In this document: positions 8,084 to 16,858 of the stretch, in pieces
Layout: the number at the start of each line of letters is the position of its first letter
Position numbering within the stretch: the stretch's first letter is position 1
Origin: Candidatus Sulfotelmatobacter sp.
Lineage (GTDB): Bacteria > Acidobacteriota > Terriglobia > Terriglobales > Acidobacteriaceae
Direction of reading: 5' to 3'
NCBI GenBank assembly: GCA_036500765.1
Contig: DASYBM010000017.1
Location: 124,001 to 188,000, forward strand
Length of the DNA: 64,000 nucleotides
The notes under the pieces: generated by a model
The model's input: the letters and a program-made list of their open reading frames with translations, nothing else
Databases searched by the model: none
Told to the model about the DNA's origin: nothing
Made by a program: the position numbers and the translations under genes

Positions 8084-9265
8084 TCAACCGGCGACTACCC
8101 GCCGCCAGTAGGCCGCTCGCGTCAGTGTCACGGTAGCCTGCGCCGCCCACTCTTCACTCCGCAGCCTGGCCGCCGCCAGGTTCGCCGCTTTCCGCGAAGC
8201 AAAAAGCCCGTACAACGTGGACCCGGAGCCCGACAGCGATGCATATTTCGCGCCCGCGCGCAAAAGCGCACTCTTCCCACGACTCAGCTCGGGATATTCA
8301 GGAAAGACGACTCGCTCGAAGTCATTCTCAATCCCAGCCCGGACAAGCCAGAGAAGCGGATTCTCGGCCCGGCCCCTTTTTGCCAACAAATCAGAAGGAG
8401 CACTGGAGTGCATCTCGCTCAGCCACGCCGACAAACCGCGACTAAGCAAATTCATTCTATCGGAGGTATCCGCTACCGTCAATTTAGAAGCGCTCGTGGA
8501 GGGACAGACGCCCTCGCCTGTCCCCGGGCGAAGCCCGGTGGCTTTTGACTTCGACTCCTGTTGCGCGGAGCCGGACTTTTCCTGCGTGGGACCGGGCCTA
8601 CGACTCGGCCCGGCCGAGCGAAGCTCGGCCAACCGTCGTTCAGTATTCTCCTCAGAACTCGACCCATGCGGCAATGCCTCGCGGGCAAGACTTCCCGCTC
8701 CACATGACCGGTCCCACTCCGCAAATGCCGCCGGCGTGGAAACCCCCACTTCCGGCGTCACCACGACACAGGCCATCGCCGGCAAATCCTGCAAGGGATA
8801 AACTTGTTCTCCACGACCTATTCCCAGCACGGTCCCACCCATCAGGAACAACGGCAAGTCCGATCCCACGATGGCCGCAATCCGCAACCGATCGGACGCG
8901 GACAAGCTCTTCCTTAGCGCCCGCTCCAATCCGAGCATCGTGGCCACGGCATTTGACGAAGCTCCGCCCAGCCCGCCCTGCACCGGCAACCGCTTCTCAA
9001 TCTCGATGAGCACGCGCCCCTTGGCGCGTAGCGCGCGCATTGCCTCTTCCACGATGCGAAAGCAAGTATTCGATTCGTCCTTCGGCACGCGCGGGTCTGC
9101 ACACCGAATCTCAATGCCTCGGCCTCGCCCCACGCTAATCCGAATTTCGTCATGCAGCCCAATCGTCTGATAAACGGTCAACAGTTCGTGAAAACCATCC
9201 GGCCGTGCAGCGCCAATCCGTAGCCCAAGATTGATCTTCGCGAATGATCGCATGGTGACAGTCAT
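8084..9265 (-). CDS. ispE: 4-(Cytidine-5'-diphospho)-2-C-methyl-D-erythritol kinase with internal insertion
   Basis: A GHMP kinase of the MEP isoprenoid pathway; ispD and ispF are 4 kb away. Seen: SFAKINLGLRIGAARPDGFH at the start, the ATP loop PVQGGLGGASSNAVATMLGL, and the C-terminal YASLSGSGSTLYGLFASRKA. At 393 aa it is about 100 residues too long. Roughly residues 187-258 are Ser/Pro/Arg-rich low-complexity sequence coded by REP-like DNA and have no place in the family. The ATG at 9265 has TACAAT nine bases upstream and no Shine-Dalgarno sequence, so it is likely leaderless; the in-frame ATG four codons later is an alternative. Confidence 0.92.
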   Translation of the reverse strand: MTVTMRSFAKINLGLRIGAARPDGFHELLTVYQTIGLHDEIRISVGRGRGIEIRCADPRVPKDESNTCFRIVEEAMRALRAKGRVLIEIEKRLPVQGGLGGASSNAVATMLGLERALRKSLSASDRLRIAAIVGSDLPLFLMGGTVLGIGRGEQVYPLQDLPAMACVVVTPEVGVSTPAAFAEWDRSCGAGSLAREALPHGSSSEENTERRLAELRSAGPSRRPGPTQEKSGSAQQESKSKATGLRPGTGEGVCPSTSASKLTVADTSDRMNLLSRGLSAWLSEMHSSAPSDLLAKRGRAENPLLWLVRAGIENDFERVVFPEYPELSRGKSALLRAGAKYASLSGSGSTLYGLFASRKAANLAAARLRSEEWAAQATVTLTRAAYWRRVVAG

Positions 9266-9623
9266 CAGGGGATGATTGTAGAGTTTCAATCGCCAATTTT
9301 CGACTTCTCATTTGGCGGCGCCGGCCTCATGGCCCACCCGTTCTACCACCTTGGTAATCTCGACCGAACCGCGTCGCAGGCGCACTCTAGCTTTACTGGA
9401 ACGAAGCTTTACTGGAACGAACTCAGGACCGCCACCCCCTTGCGGCCTCCCCGTAGGAACTGGAAAGGCGAGAGCCTGTGCAATGGAAGTGCTGTCCGGA
9501 AACCCTGGCCCCATGCAGCATTTCCCAAGCAGGAAGTGAGTCGCGATGCAGGCACTCCTCGCGGGAAATGAATTTCATGCCTGGCGGATGAATGCGGCCC
9601 GCTGGAGCATTAAGGGGACGGGT
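9266..9623. other. Divergent spacer ispE / secreted protein
   Basis: No convincing gene. Holds the ispE -10 box (9275-9280 on the minus strand) and a 16-nt tandem duplication at 9389-9420 (agctttactggaacga twice). The frame of the downstream gene stays open back to 9546, but the start at 9624 has a proper ribosome-binding site. Confidence 0.5.
9275..9280 (-). promoter_or_regulatory. Extended leaderless-type -10 box of ispE (TACAAT)
   Basis: TACAAT on the minus strand ends nine bases before the ATG, so transcription would begin at or within two bases of the start codon. Confidence 0.6.
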
Positions 9624-10442
9624 ATGAGTAATGTTGTTTGGCGCGGATTTTTCTTCACGTTTTTTCTGGCCGTGGCTGCTGCCCTGGCTTTCTCGCAGAC
9701 GGACTACAAAGTCGTAGCCGTCGTCGACGGCGGAACGATTTCCGGCACCGTCAAATGGGCCGGGACAGTTCCCCATTCCCTGGACTTCCCCATCACGAAA
9801 GACCCACAGATTTGCGATCCGGAGTCCGCGAAAACCAGGGATATGGAGCGCCTGATCGTCGGGCCACAGGGCGGCGTAGCCAACACCGTGGTCTACCTCA
9901 AGAACATCACCAGCGGCAAAGCGATGGATCTGCCCGAGCAGCGCCGTCACCTCGACCAGAAGCGCTGCCGCTATATCCCGCACATTCTTTTGGTGCCCGA
10001 GAATAGCAATCTCACTATGCTGAGTTCCGACGCCACGCTGCACACCATTCACATGGATGGCGCCGCCACTTTCAATCTGCCCTTTCCTTTCCCGGACCGC
10101 CCCACCTCGCGAACCATGGCCACGCCCGGCATCGTCCACCTGCGCTGCAATGGCGGGCATGTCTGGATGAATGCCGAGATGATGGTCGTCACCCATCCTT
10201 ACTACGCCGTCACCAGCGAAAACGGACGCTTTGAGTTCAGCAACGTCCCGCCCGGAACCTATCAGATCGTGGCCTGGCATGAAGGCTGGGGCCTGGCCGG
10301 CAAAGAGCAGGCCTACGATGTGCTCACCGAACACAGCGTGCAGCGCCCGGTGTTCAGCGAGGCGAAGACCTGGGAAAAATCGGTAACCGTTACCGCGAAT
10401 CATCCCATCACCGTCAACTTCGTGATCTCGAACGGAAAGTAA
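9624..10442 (+). CDS. Secreted carboxypeptidase-regulatory-like / cupredoxin-like protein
   Basis: A predicted exported protein of 272 aa. A signal peptide (FFFTFFLAVAAALAFSQ) precedes a core with GTISGTVKWAG, LIVGPQGGVANTVVYLKNI, and a cupredoxin-like centre with several His and Cys (TLHTIHMDGAATFNLPFPF, GIVHLRCNGGHVWMNAEMMV) that could bind copper. The C-terminal half has the carboxypeptidase-regulatory-like pattern YAVTSENGRFEFSNVPPGTY and IVAWHEGW. Similar two-part proteins are common in Acidobacteriota and Planctomycetes; function is not known. The ATG at 9624 follows AAGGGGA and was preferred to the upstream ATG at 9546. Confidence 0.75.
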   Translation: MSNVVWRGFFFTFFLAVAAALAFSQTDYKVVAVVDGGTISGTVKWAGTVPHSLDFPITKDPQICDPESAKTRDMERLIVGPQGGVANTVVYLKNITSGKAMDLPEQRRHLDQKRCRYIPHILLVPENSNLTMLSSDATLHTIHMDGAATFNLPFPFPDRPTSRTMATPGIVHLRCNGGHVWMNAEMMVVTHPYYAVTSENGRFEFSNVPPGTYQIVAWHEGWGLAGKEQAYDVLTEHSVQRPVFSEAKTWEKSVTVTANHPITVNFVISNGK

Positions 10443-10553
10443 TCGGTTCCGTCACGGAGTTTCCCGGCATAAAAAGTGGGGGCACCAGTCTTATAGCGGT
10501 CTTAGCGACAAGACTGGGAACTACGACTGCCTTGGAAGTTGAATGGTTGCGAT

Positions 10554-10575
10554 TGATCCGTGAAAATCCGCGGCG
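10554..10575. repeat. CACGGAT-type repeat, two units
   Basis: gatccgtgaaaatccgcggc, a short member of the 10-nt-period family, 24 nt beyond the stop codon of the gene ending at 10599. Confidence 0.6.
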
Positions 10576-10598
10576 AAGGATTGTGGTCTGGCTCGGGC

Positions 10599-11336
10599 CT
10601 ACCCGCGCCGCTTGTACAACACGGCAAATTCAAATCCCGTATTCGGCGGGAACAGTTCCGCAATCTTGCGCAGGCGCTCAGCCAGGGCCGATGGCGCCAG
10701 CAGAGGATAATCGCGCTCCCGCAGATCGTAATAATCGACGTCGAGATACAACGACAGCAGATAAATGGAAATCGTATCGGAAAAAGTGGCGTCCAGATAT
10801 TCGTTCTTGTAGCGCTCGGCGTCCGGGCCGGCGGCCGTAGCCAACTTGCGTGCTTCCCAGGCATCGAGTGAGGTTTCGCCACGAACGCCTGCCTCCACCT
10901 GGCTCCAGGCCAGTTCGGTGAAGGCGCTGGAGACCCCGGCACGTTCGACCAGGGCGTGGCCGACGTTGATATAAAACTCAAAGGCCACGGAGAACTTGTC
11001 GTCCATCAGACGAGTCGAGATGAAGACGCACTGCGAATCGCCCAGATTCAAATTGCGATGGCAGACGGCGTTGTCGCTCAGCGCTACGTCGTAACGATCG
11101 GCGATGACCGTCTCCTCGCCCTGGCTCACCGCCAGCGGGACGAAGTAGTAGGCCTTGCGCTCGAGCGCGGCCGCGATCTTGGTTGGGACCGCGGCAATCA
11201 TCCGCTCCAGATCGAACGAGTTGACCGCGACCTCTCCTGCCACGGCGTAGCAGATCCCATTCGTCGCCTGAGACACCGGCGTGACGCGAACGACGTCTGC
11301 GGGACTGCGCGTAATTGCCGGGGCTGCCTGCGACAT
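10599..11336 (-). CDS. Conserved hypothetical protein
   Basis: Cytoplasmic-looking protein of 245 aa with no signal or membrane segment and no motif I recognise. Its middle part is acidic and aromatic (DKFSVAFEFYINVGHALVER, ISIYLLSLYLDVDYYDLRER). The stretch AYYFVPLAVSQGEETVIADR is fairly well ordered. The ATG at 11336 lies nine bases from TATAAG on the minus strand, a further candidate leaderless start. It is divergent from the small membrane protein gene at 11406. Function unknown. Confidence 0.6.
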   Translation of the reverse strand: MSQAAPAITRSPADVVRVTPVSQATNGICYAVAGEVAVNSFDLERMIAAVPTKIAAALERKAYYFVPLAVSQGEETVIADRYDVALSDNAVCHRNLNLGDSQCVFISTRLMDDKFSVAFEFYINVGHALVERAGVSSAFTELAWSQVEAGVRGETSLDAWEARKLATAAGPDAERYKNEYLDATFSDTISIYLLSLYLDVDYYDLRERDYPLLAPSALAERLRKIAELFPPNTGFEFAVLYKRRG

Positions 11337-11405
11337 GCTTACTATCTTATACACTAGCCAACACTTGGTTACGCCTGAGCCCTGGGATGATTTATCGTAG
11401 GGCCA

Positions 11406-11705
11406 ATGTCCCCTCAACCGCCATCCCGCGGTCCACGCTGGTATGCGATTCCGCTACGCGTCACTGTGGTTACCGTGATCTGTACGCTGCTGTGTTTCGC
11501 GGTCATTCTGCTGTTGGCCATTCTCGGCACCGTAATTGTCGCCGCAGTGCGGGGTGCACATCCTGACATGCGCATCGCTTACCGGCACATCGCATTGCCC
11601 ATGGCTCTGGTGGCGGGAGGGATTATTTTTATCCTCGCGCTCACGATGGAGATTCGGCATTATCGGCAGGCGAGGGCCTTGGCAGCGATTGAAAAAATGA
11701 GCTGA
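11406..11705 (+). CDS. Small two-helix membrane protein
   Basis: A 99-residue protein with two clear membrane helices: TVVTVICTLLCFAVILLLAI (about 20-45) and LPMALVAGGIIFILALTM (about 64-82). The N-terminus is Pro/Arg-rich and the C-terminus a short charged helix. No family recognised. Followed by a REP-like block. Confidence 0.6.
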   Translation: MSPQPPSRGPRWYAIPLRVTVVTVICTLLCFAVILLLAILGTVIVAAVRGAHPDMRIAYRHIALPMALVAGGIIFILALTMEIRHYRQARALAAIEKMS

Positions 11706-11840
11706 CCCGCGTGCCAATTCACGTGGCGACAGGCGCCCTTCGACTTCGCTCAGGGCAGGCTCTCGGCCGTCCCGCAAAGCGAGGCGAGCGCGCCGCTCCT
11801 AATACCTGACGGTCGCGTCACAAGCGCTACAATTCAGATC
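11706..11840. repeat. REP-like block with the promoter of the C26 peptidase gene
   Basis: 11738-11763 is the dispersed element ccttcgacttcgctcagggc; around it are half-palindromes of the gacag/ctgtc type. TACAAT at 11828-11833 ends seven bases before the ATG at 11841. Confidence 0.65.
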
Positions 11841-12650
11841 ATGCCGCGCATCGCCATCCCCATGCCGCACTCCTTCGACCTCGAGTATGCCGAACGGGCA
11901 ATTCCGCAGTACGAGCGTGCCGTCACGATGGCCGGAGGGGAACCAATTCGGATCGCGCTGGATCAGGCTGCGGACGACATTGAGAAAACAATCCAGCGTT
12001 GCGACGGCGTGTTGCTCCCCGGCAGCAAAGCCGACGTCGATCCGGCCCGATTTCACGCGGCGCGGTCGCCGCATACGGCAGCCGCAGATTCGCGGCGCGA
12101 TGCGGTCGACGATCTGCTGTTGCAGGACGCATATAAGTCAGGTAAGCCGGTGCTGGGCATTTGCTACGGACTTCAGAGTCTGAATGTGTATCACGCGGGA
12201 TCGCTGGTTCAGCACATTCCAGATTTTCTGCCGGAGGAGAAGCGCGCGAAGGTGAATCACGAAGCCGGGAAGGATGTTGCCGTCGCGCACAGCGTCGCAA
12301 TTCAGGAAGATTCCAGGCTGGCGGGCATCGTGGCGGGACACAACCGGCGAGGGCACGGCTTAAGCCGTCCCGACAAGCCGCAACCGAGAAACAGGGCTTT
12401 AGCCCTTGAGGGCAACGCTCTCATCCTGCCGGTCAACTCCTCTCATCACCAGTCCGCCGAAAGCATCGGCAACAGCCTGCGCGTCGGCGCCCGCTGCGCT
12501 GAGGATGGCATCATCGAAGCGCTGGAAGGAACGGCGTCTGATCATTTCGTGCTTGCTGTGCAGTGGCATCCTGAGCGCTCGGTGGATCACGATGCAGAGT
12601 CGCGGGCGATCTTCCGCGCGCTGATCGACTCCTGCAATCAACGCGGCTGA
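11841..12650 (+). CDS. Gamma-glutamyl-gamma-aminobutyrate hydrolase family (peptidase C26)
   Basis: A class I glutamine-amidotransferase-like hydrolase similar to PuuD, which removes glutamate from gamma-glutamyl compounds. Seen: the N-terminal PRIAIPMPHSFDLEY, GVLLPGSKADVDPARF, the nucleophile elbow VLGICYGLQSLNVYHAGSL with the catalytic Cys, VNSSHHQ, and VLAVQWHPERS with the catalytic His and Glu. About residues 167-194 (RRGHGLSRPDKPQPRNRALA) are coded by a REP-like sequence placed just before the VNSSHHQ motif and are absent from the family. Probably leaderless: TACAAT lies seven bases before the ATG. Substrate not known. Confidence 0.85.
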   Translation: MPRIAIPMPHSFDLEYAERAIPQYERAVTMAGGEPIRIALDQAADDIEKTIQRCDGVLLPGSKADVDPARFHAARSPHTAAADSRRDAVDDLLLQDAYKSGKPVLGICYGLQSLNVYHAGSLVQHIPDFLPEEKRAKVNHEAGKDVAVAHSVAIQEDSRLAGIVAGHNRRGHGLSRPDKPQPRNRALALEGNALILPVNSSHHQSAESIGNSLRVGARCAEDGIIEALEGTASDHFVLAVQWHPERSVDHDAESRAIFRALIDSCNQRG

Positions 12651-12680
12651 GAGCCTGCCGCGGAGCAATTCCGTAGCTGG

Positions 12681-13175
12681 TCACTTCTTTTTTTTCTTTT
12701 TTCTCGGCGCCGACGCCTTTTCCAGCAGCACAACCACATGCGCGAGAGCGGCATTTTCCAGGTTCAACCCCTCGGGCGTTTTCGCCTTTAGGCCTACGCA
12801 GTCACAATGCAGGCCCAGCAGTTCGGCGACGCGGGTGCGAATGGCGAGGGCGTGCGGGCCGATCTTCGGCGCAGCCAGAATGAGACTGGCATCGATATTG
12901 CCCACGCGATAACCCGCGCCGCGCACGCGCTTCAGCGCTTCGCCCAGGAAGATGACGGAGTCCGCGCCCTTCCACTTCGGATTCGAGGGAGAGAAAAGCG
13001 CGCCGATATCGGGCGCCGCGACCGCGCCGAGCAGGGCATCGGTGATCGCATGCAGCAGCACATCGCCATCGGAGTGGCCGGCCAGGCCTTGGTCATGCGG
13101 GAGGGTGATCCCACCGATTTTGAGAGGAATGCCGGCACGAAATTCATGGGAGTCGAAGCCATAACCGATCCTCAC
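12681..13175 (-). CDS. ispF: 2-C-methyl-D-erythritol 2,4-cyclodiphosphate synthase
   Basis: Fifth enzyme of the MEP isoprenoid pathway. With the GTG start at 13175 the protein begins VRIGYGFDSHEF, placing the zinc ligands at Asp8, His10 and His42 as in E. coli IspF. AGHSDGDVLLHAITDALLGA and ALAHVVVLLEKA are also typical; the tail is poly-Lys. The GTG overlaps the TGA of the GxxExxY gene (GTGA), indicating translational coupling. An ATG nine codons earlier lies inside a CACGGAT repeat and is rejected as the start. Confidence 0.95.
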   Translation of the reverse strand: MRIGYGFDSHEFRAGIPLKIGGITLPHDQGLAGHSDGDVLLHAITDALLGAVAAPDIGALFSPSNPKWKGADSVIFLGEALKRVRGAGYRVGNIDASLILAAPKIGPHALAIRTRVAELLGLHCDCVGLKAKTPEGLNLENAALAHVVVLLEKASAPRKKKKKK

Positions 13176-13612
13176 GCAGACACCTTGGCTACGGATTCGC
13201 ACGGATTTTCACGGATCTTTTTTCTTTCATTGTCAAAGAGCAGGCGGCGGAATTGTGGTCGCATGCCGAAGTTTAGGAGGAGGCCTACTTCAATTTCAGT
13301 GGCTTTGAGGTAGTGAAGGAGTTGGGCTTCGTGTGCCGACTCCAGGCTCCGAGCAGTTTTCAGCTCCAGCAGAACTGCGTGCTCGACCATGAGATCGGCG
13401 AAATATTGGCCCACCCTCCTACCACGAAACCAGACCGGTACTGAGACTTCCTTTGCAACCTTGAGTCCCGCTTCCTCCAAGGCCACTACCATCGCCCCCG
13501 CGTAAGTCGATTCGAGAAATCCGTAGCCCAGTTCGTTGTACACGTCATAAAAGACGCCGATGATTTTTTCAGTCAATCCGACGTGCTTCAGACCAAGAGT
13601 CGAAGTATCCAT
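13172..13612 (-). CDS. GxxExxY family protein (PD-(D/E)XK nuclease-like fold)
   Basis: The name-giving motif is GFLESTY at residues 31-37, after VFYDVYNELGY. It is followed by GQYFADLMVEHAVLLELKTA, in which the D..E.K pattern matches the active-site layout of PD-(D/E)XK nucleases, and by AQLLHYLKATEIEVGLLLNF. Length 146 aa. It is inserted between ispD and ispF, which are often adjacent or fused. CACGGAT-type repeats flank it on both sides, and its last residues (KIRENPCESVA) are the translation of the downstream copy. TAGACT lies seven bases before the ATG. The biological role of the family is not settled. Confidence 0.88.
   Translation of the reverse strand: MDTSTLGLKHVGLTEKIIGVFYDVYNELGYGFLESTYAGAMVVALEEAGLKVAKEVSVPVWFRGRRVGQYFADLMVEHAVLLELKTARSLESAHEAQLLHYLKATEIEVGLLLNFGMRPQFRRLLFDNERKKIRENPCESVAKVSA
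13187..13217. repeat. CACGGAT repeat coding for the end of the GxxExxY protein
   Basis: Three units at 10-nt spacing: ggctacggat, tcgcacggat, tttcacggat. Read on the minus strand they encode KIRENPCESVA. Confidence 0.9.
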
Positions 13613-13640
13613 CGGAGCGAGTCTACGCCGTTCTAGAAGG

Positions 13641-13673
13641 TTTATCCGTGAGAATCCGTGAAAATCCGTGGCT
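13641..13673. repeat. CACGGAT repeat between ispD and the GxxExxY gene
   Basis: Three inverted units (tttatccgtg, agaatccgtg, aaaatccgtg) then gct. On the minus strand the ispD stop TGA overlaps the repeat end: AAATGAGCCACGGATT. Confidence 0.9.
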
Positions 13674-14425
13674 CATTTCCGTAAATAGAACTCCGCCAAC
13701 TCCATGTCGCCGGGAGTGGTGATTTTTATATTTCGTGGGGAGCCCATGACGACGGCGACTTGCTGGCCGGAACGCTCGGCCAGCGACGCTTCGTCGGTGC
13801 CGGTGAAGCCGTCGGCGGCAGCTTCGTCGAAGGCTTTCTTGACGACGCTGTAGCGAAAGCCTTGCGGAGTCTGCGCCAGCACGATGCCAGCGCGTGGGAT
13901 GGTGGCTTTCACGATGGCGCCTTCCGAGGTGCGCTCGACCTGTTTTACAGTATCGACGGCCGGCAGTCCGGCGATAGCGGCGCCGTATTTTGTAGCGCCT
14001 GCGATGACCTCGTGGATGATCTCACCAGTGACCAGCGGACGCACGGCGTCGTGTACCAGGACGATATCGTCGGGAGCGGCGGTAATCGCATTGAGGGCGT
14101 GCTCGACGGATTGCTGCCGGTGCTCGCCGCCGGCAACCAGTTCGACTTTTTTCTTCAAGACATCCTTGGCTTCGCGCGTGAGCCGCTCGCGGAAGCCTGC
14201 AATTTCGTTTTCGCGCAGGGCGACCCAGATTTCACTCACTTCGTCGACATGGGCAAACTTGCGCAGGGTGTGAATCAGGATGGGCGTGCCTGCGAGATCG
14301 CTGAATTGTTTCGAGGGATGGGGCTTTTTCGTTCTCGCGTTCTTACCGCTTGGAATCATAGCGCTGGGCATGGGCGCCATGCGCGTCCCCAGGCCCGCAG
14401 CCGGAATAATGACGATCACCTTCAT
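13673..14425 (-). CDS. ispD: 2-C-methyl-D-erythritol 4-phosphate cytidylyltransferase
   Basis: Second MEP-pathway enzyme of this cluster. Seen: IIPAAGLGTRM (CTP-binding loop), SKQF, GTPILIHTLRKF, VELVAGGEHRQQSVEHALNA, VLVHDAVRPLVTGEIIHEVI, and AQTPQGFRYSVVKKAF with FTGTDEASLAER. Between GLGTRM and SKQF there are about 22 extra residues (APMPSAMIPSGKNARTKKPH), a longer loop than in E. coli. TATACT lies 11 bases before the ATG. Its stop codon is formed at a CACGGAT repeat boundary. Confidence 0.95.
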   Translation of the reverse strand: MKVIVIIPAAGLGTRMAPMPSAMIPSGKNARTKKPHPSKQFSDLAGTPILIHTLRKFAHVDEVSEIWVALRENEIAGFRERLTREAKDVLKKKVELVAGGEHRQQSVEHALNAITAAPDDIVLVHDAVRPLVTGEIIHEVIAGATKYGAAIAGLPAVDTVKQVERTSEGAIVKATIPRAGIVLAQTPQGFRYSVVKKAFDEAAADGFTGTDEASLAERSGQQVAVVMGSPRNIKITTPGDMELAEFYLRK

Positions 14426-14496
14426 GGCGGGGTGTAAGTATACGAGGGCGGCGGGCGGAGTTCAAATCGGGGAGTGAATAAGCGGCGACTTCAAGT

Positions 14497-15078
14497 TCAA
14501 GGCCAGAGGACGGGGCGCTTGTAATCCGAATGCATCACCAACTCCGGCGCAACTTTGCAGTTAGGAAGCTCAATGATCACTATTTGTAGACCACTCCTCC
14601 GCCCATATTTGAGCGCTGGCACACAATCAGTATCATTTGATACGAGGCAGATCCGATCAATTGCGCGATTAGAAGAATAAGCGGCTATGTCTAAGCCGAT
14701 TCGCATATCAACGCCCTTTTGCTCAAAATCAGCCTGAAAATCAGCATCTGTTAGCTGGTTCGGATTGACTGGGGTCTGCTTGGGCTTAAAGCCTCGAAAC
14801 TTCAAAACGCCACGGCGAACTGCAAAGAGGTCTTTCGACGCTAACTCCGCCATCCATCTATCAGAGCCGATAAATTGTTTGACGTTGCCGGAGACCGGAA
14901 GTTTCACATCACCAACAAAAGGGGCGCAGTCATAGTAGAGTACCCTGAATATTTCTTCTTGTGCCACTTTGCAGTTGTGCGCGAATTTCTCTATGAAGTC
15001 GGGATTGTATTGCTGGCCCGCATGCTTCGCCTTGACGCGAAGGAACCCACCATCGATCAAGACGATCATTTTCGCCAT
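14497..15078 (-). CDS. NYN domain protein (LabA/DUF88-like)
   Basis: A predicted metal-dependent RNase-like domain of the PIN superfamily. Seen: the N-terminal IVLIDGGFLRVKA with the first Asp, VLYYDCAPF, the central VDMRIGLDIAAYSSNRAIDR and the second acidic motif CLVSNDTDCVPALK, followed by GLQIVIIELPN. These match the NYN pattern of four acidic residues. The ATG lies 10 nt beyond a hairpin plus T-run and lacks a clear ribosome-binding site. It follows the PIN/TRAM gene on the same strand, so two PIN-fold proteins are encoded side by side. Base composition is lower in GC than its neighbours. Confidence 0.8.
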   Translation of the reverse strand: MAKMIVLIDGGFLRVKAKHAGQQYNPDFIEKFAHNCKVAQEEIFRVLYYDCAPFVGDVKLPVSGNVKQFIGSDRWMAELASKDLFAVRRGVLKFRGFKPKQTPVNPNQLTDADFQADFEQKGVDMRIGLDIAAYSSNRAIDRICLVSNDTDCVPALKYGRRSGLQIVIIELPNCKVAPELVMHSDYKRPVLWP

Positions 15079-15084
15079 AAAATC

Positions 15085-15114
15085 AAAAAGCCCCAGAGGT
15101 AAACCCTGGGGCTT
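15085..15114 (-). terminator. Terminator-like hairpin just upstream of the NYN gene
   Basis: aagccccag (15088-15096) and ctggggctt (15106-15114) are perfect reverse complements with a 9-nt loop. On the minus strand the stem is followed by TTTTTGATTTT and then the NYN start codon, so it could end the transcript from the upstream PIN/TRAM gene or act as an attenuator of the NYN gene. Confidence 0.75.
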
Positions 15115-15256
15115 CAGAAACCTGCTCGCCTACGAGCGTAACGGATATAAGACCACAATATGAAACGTTCAGAGAGTTGTCAAGACCACCAAAGGGTATA
15201 CTGCGGCGTACCGCTTTGCAACGGTTAACAAACCGACGGTCCTCCTCACGCTCACG

Positions 15257-16363
<1,107 letters not shown>

Positions 16364-16858
16364 GGTAGACCTCCCCGCGGATGCAATTTGCCCGTATGAC
16401 CATACAACCAGGGATGCACCCGTGCCGCCTCCACGCCGCCCCCGGCGGGAATCAGCCTTTCCTTATTCGGAGCGCGCATGAATTAGGGGAATGAATGGCG
16501 CCCCGTTCCGGCCTCTCTGGGGCTTGGCCGGACGAGCCACTAAGCCAACGCCAGAAGTATATACCTGAGGGGAAGGGGTGGGAACTGGCGGTGGACGCCG
16601 GATTTCGACTTCAGGGGGACTCGCCGGCTTCGCCTTCGCTCCCACAATCAGGGGCGGTCATCGCCACCGGATTCTGTCGCCACATCATTTCTTCGTATCT
16701 GAAGGTATAGCCCTACATACTTTTCCCGGGTCTGTTTACAGCAAACGACTCGGAATGGGTATTCCTCGGCGGAGCATCTGATTGCAGGCAAAATTTGCGA
16801 CCTGCTGTAGCCGGCAGATCGCGGCCCGCAGTCGAATCAAGCATCTCTGGAGGATGTC
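16364..16858. other. 495-bp intergenic region
   Basis: No supportable gene. Contains GC-rich half-palindromes of REP type (cgccgcccccggcggg at 16433-16448) and the 5' region of the following gene, with GGAGG at 16850-16854 as its ribosome-binding site. Short open frames on both strands lack codon bias or homology-like motifs. Confidence 0.5.

Noticed and set aside
9423..10403. 326-residue minus-strand frame opposite the secreted protein
   Set aside because: The plus-strand gene has a signal peptide, ribosome-binding site and fold motifs.
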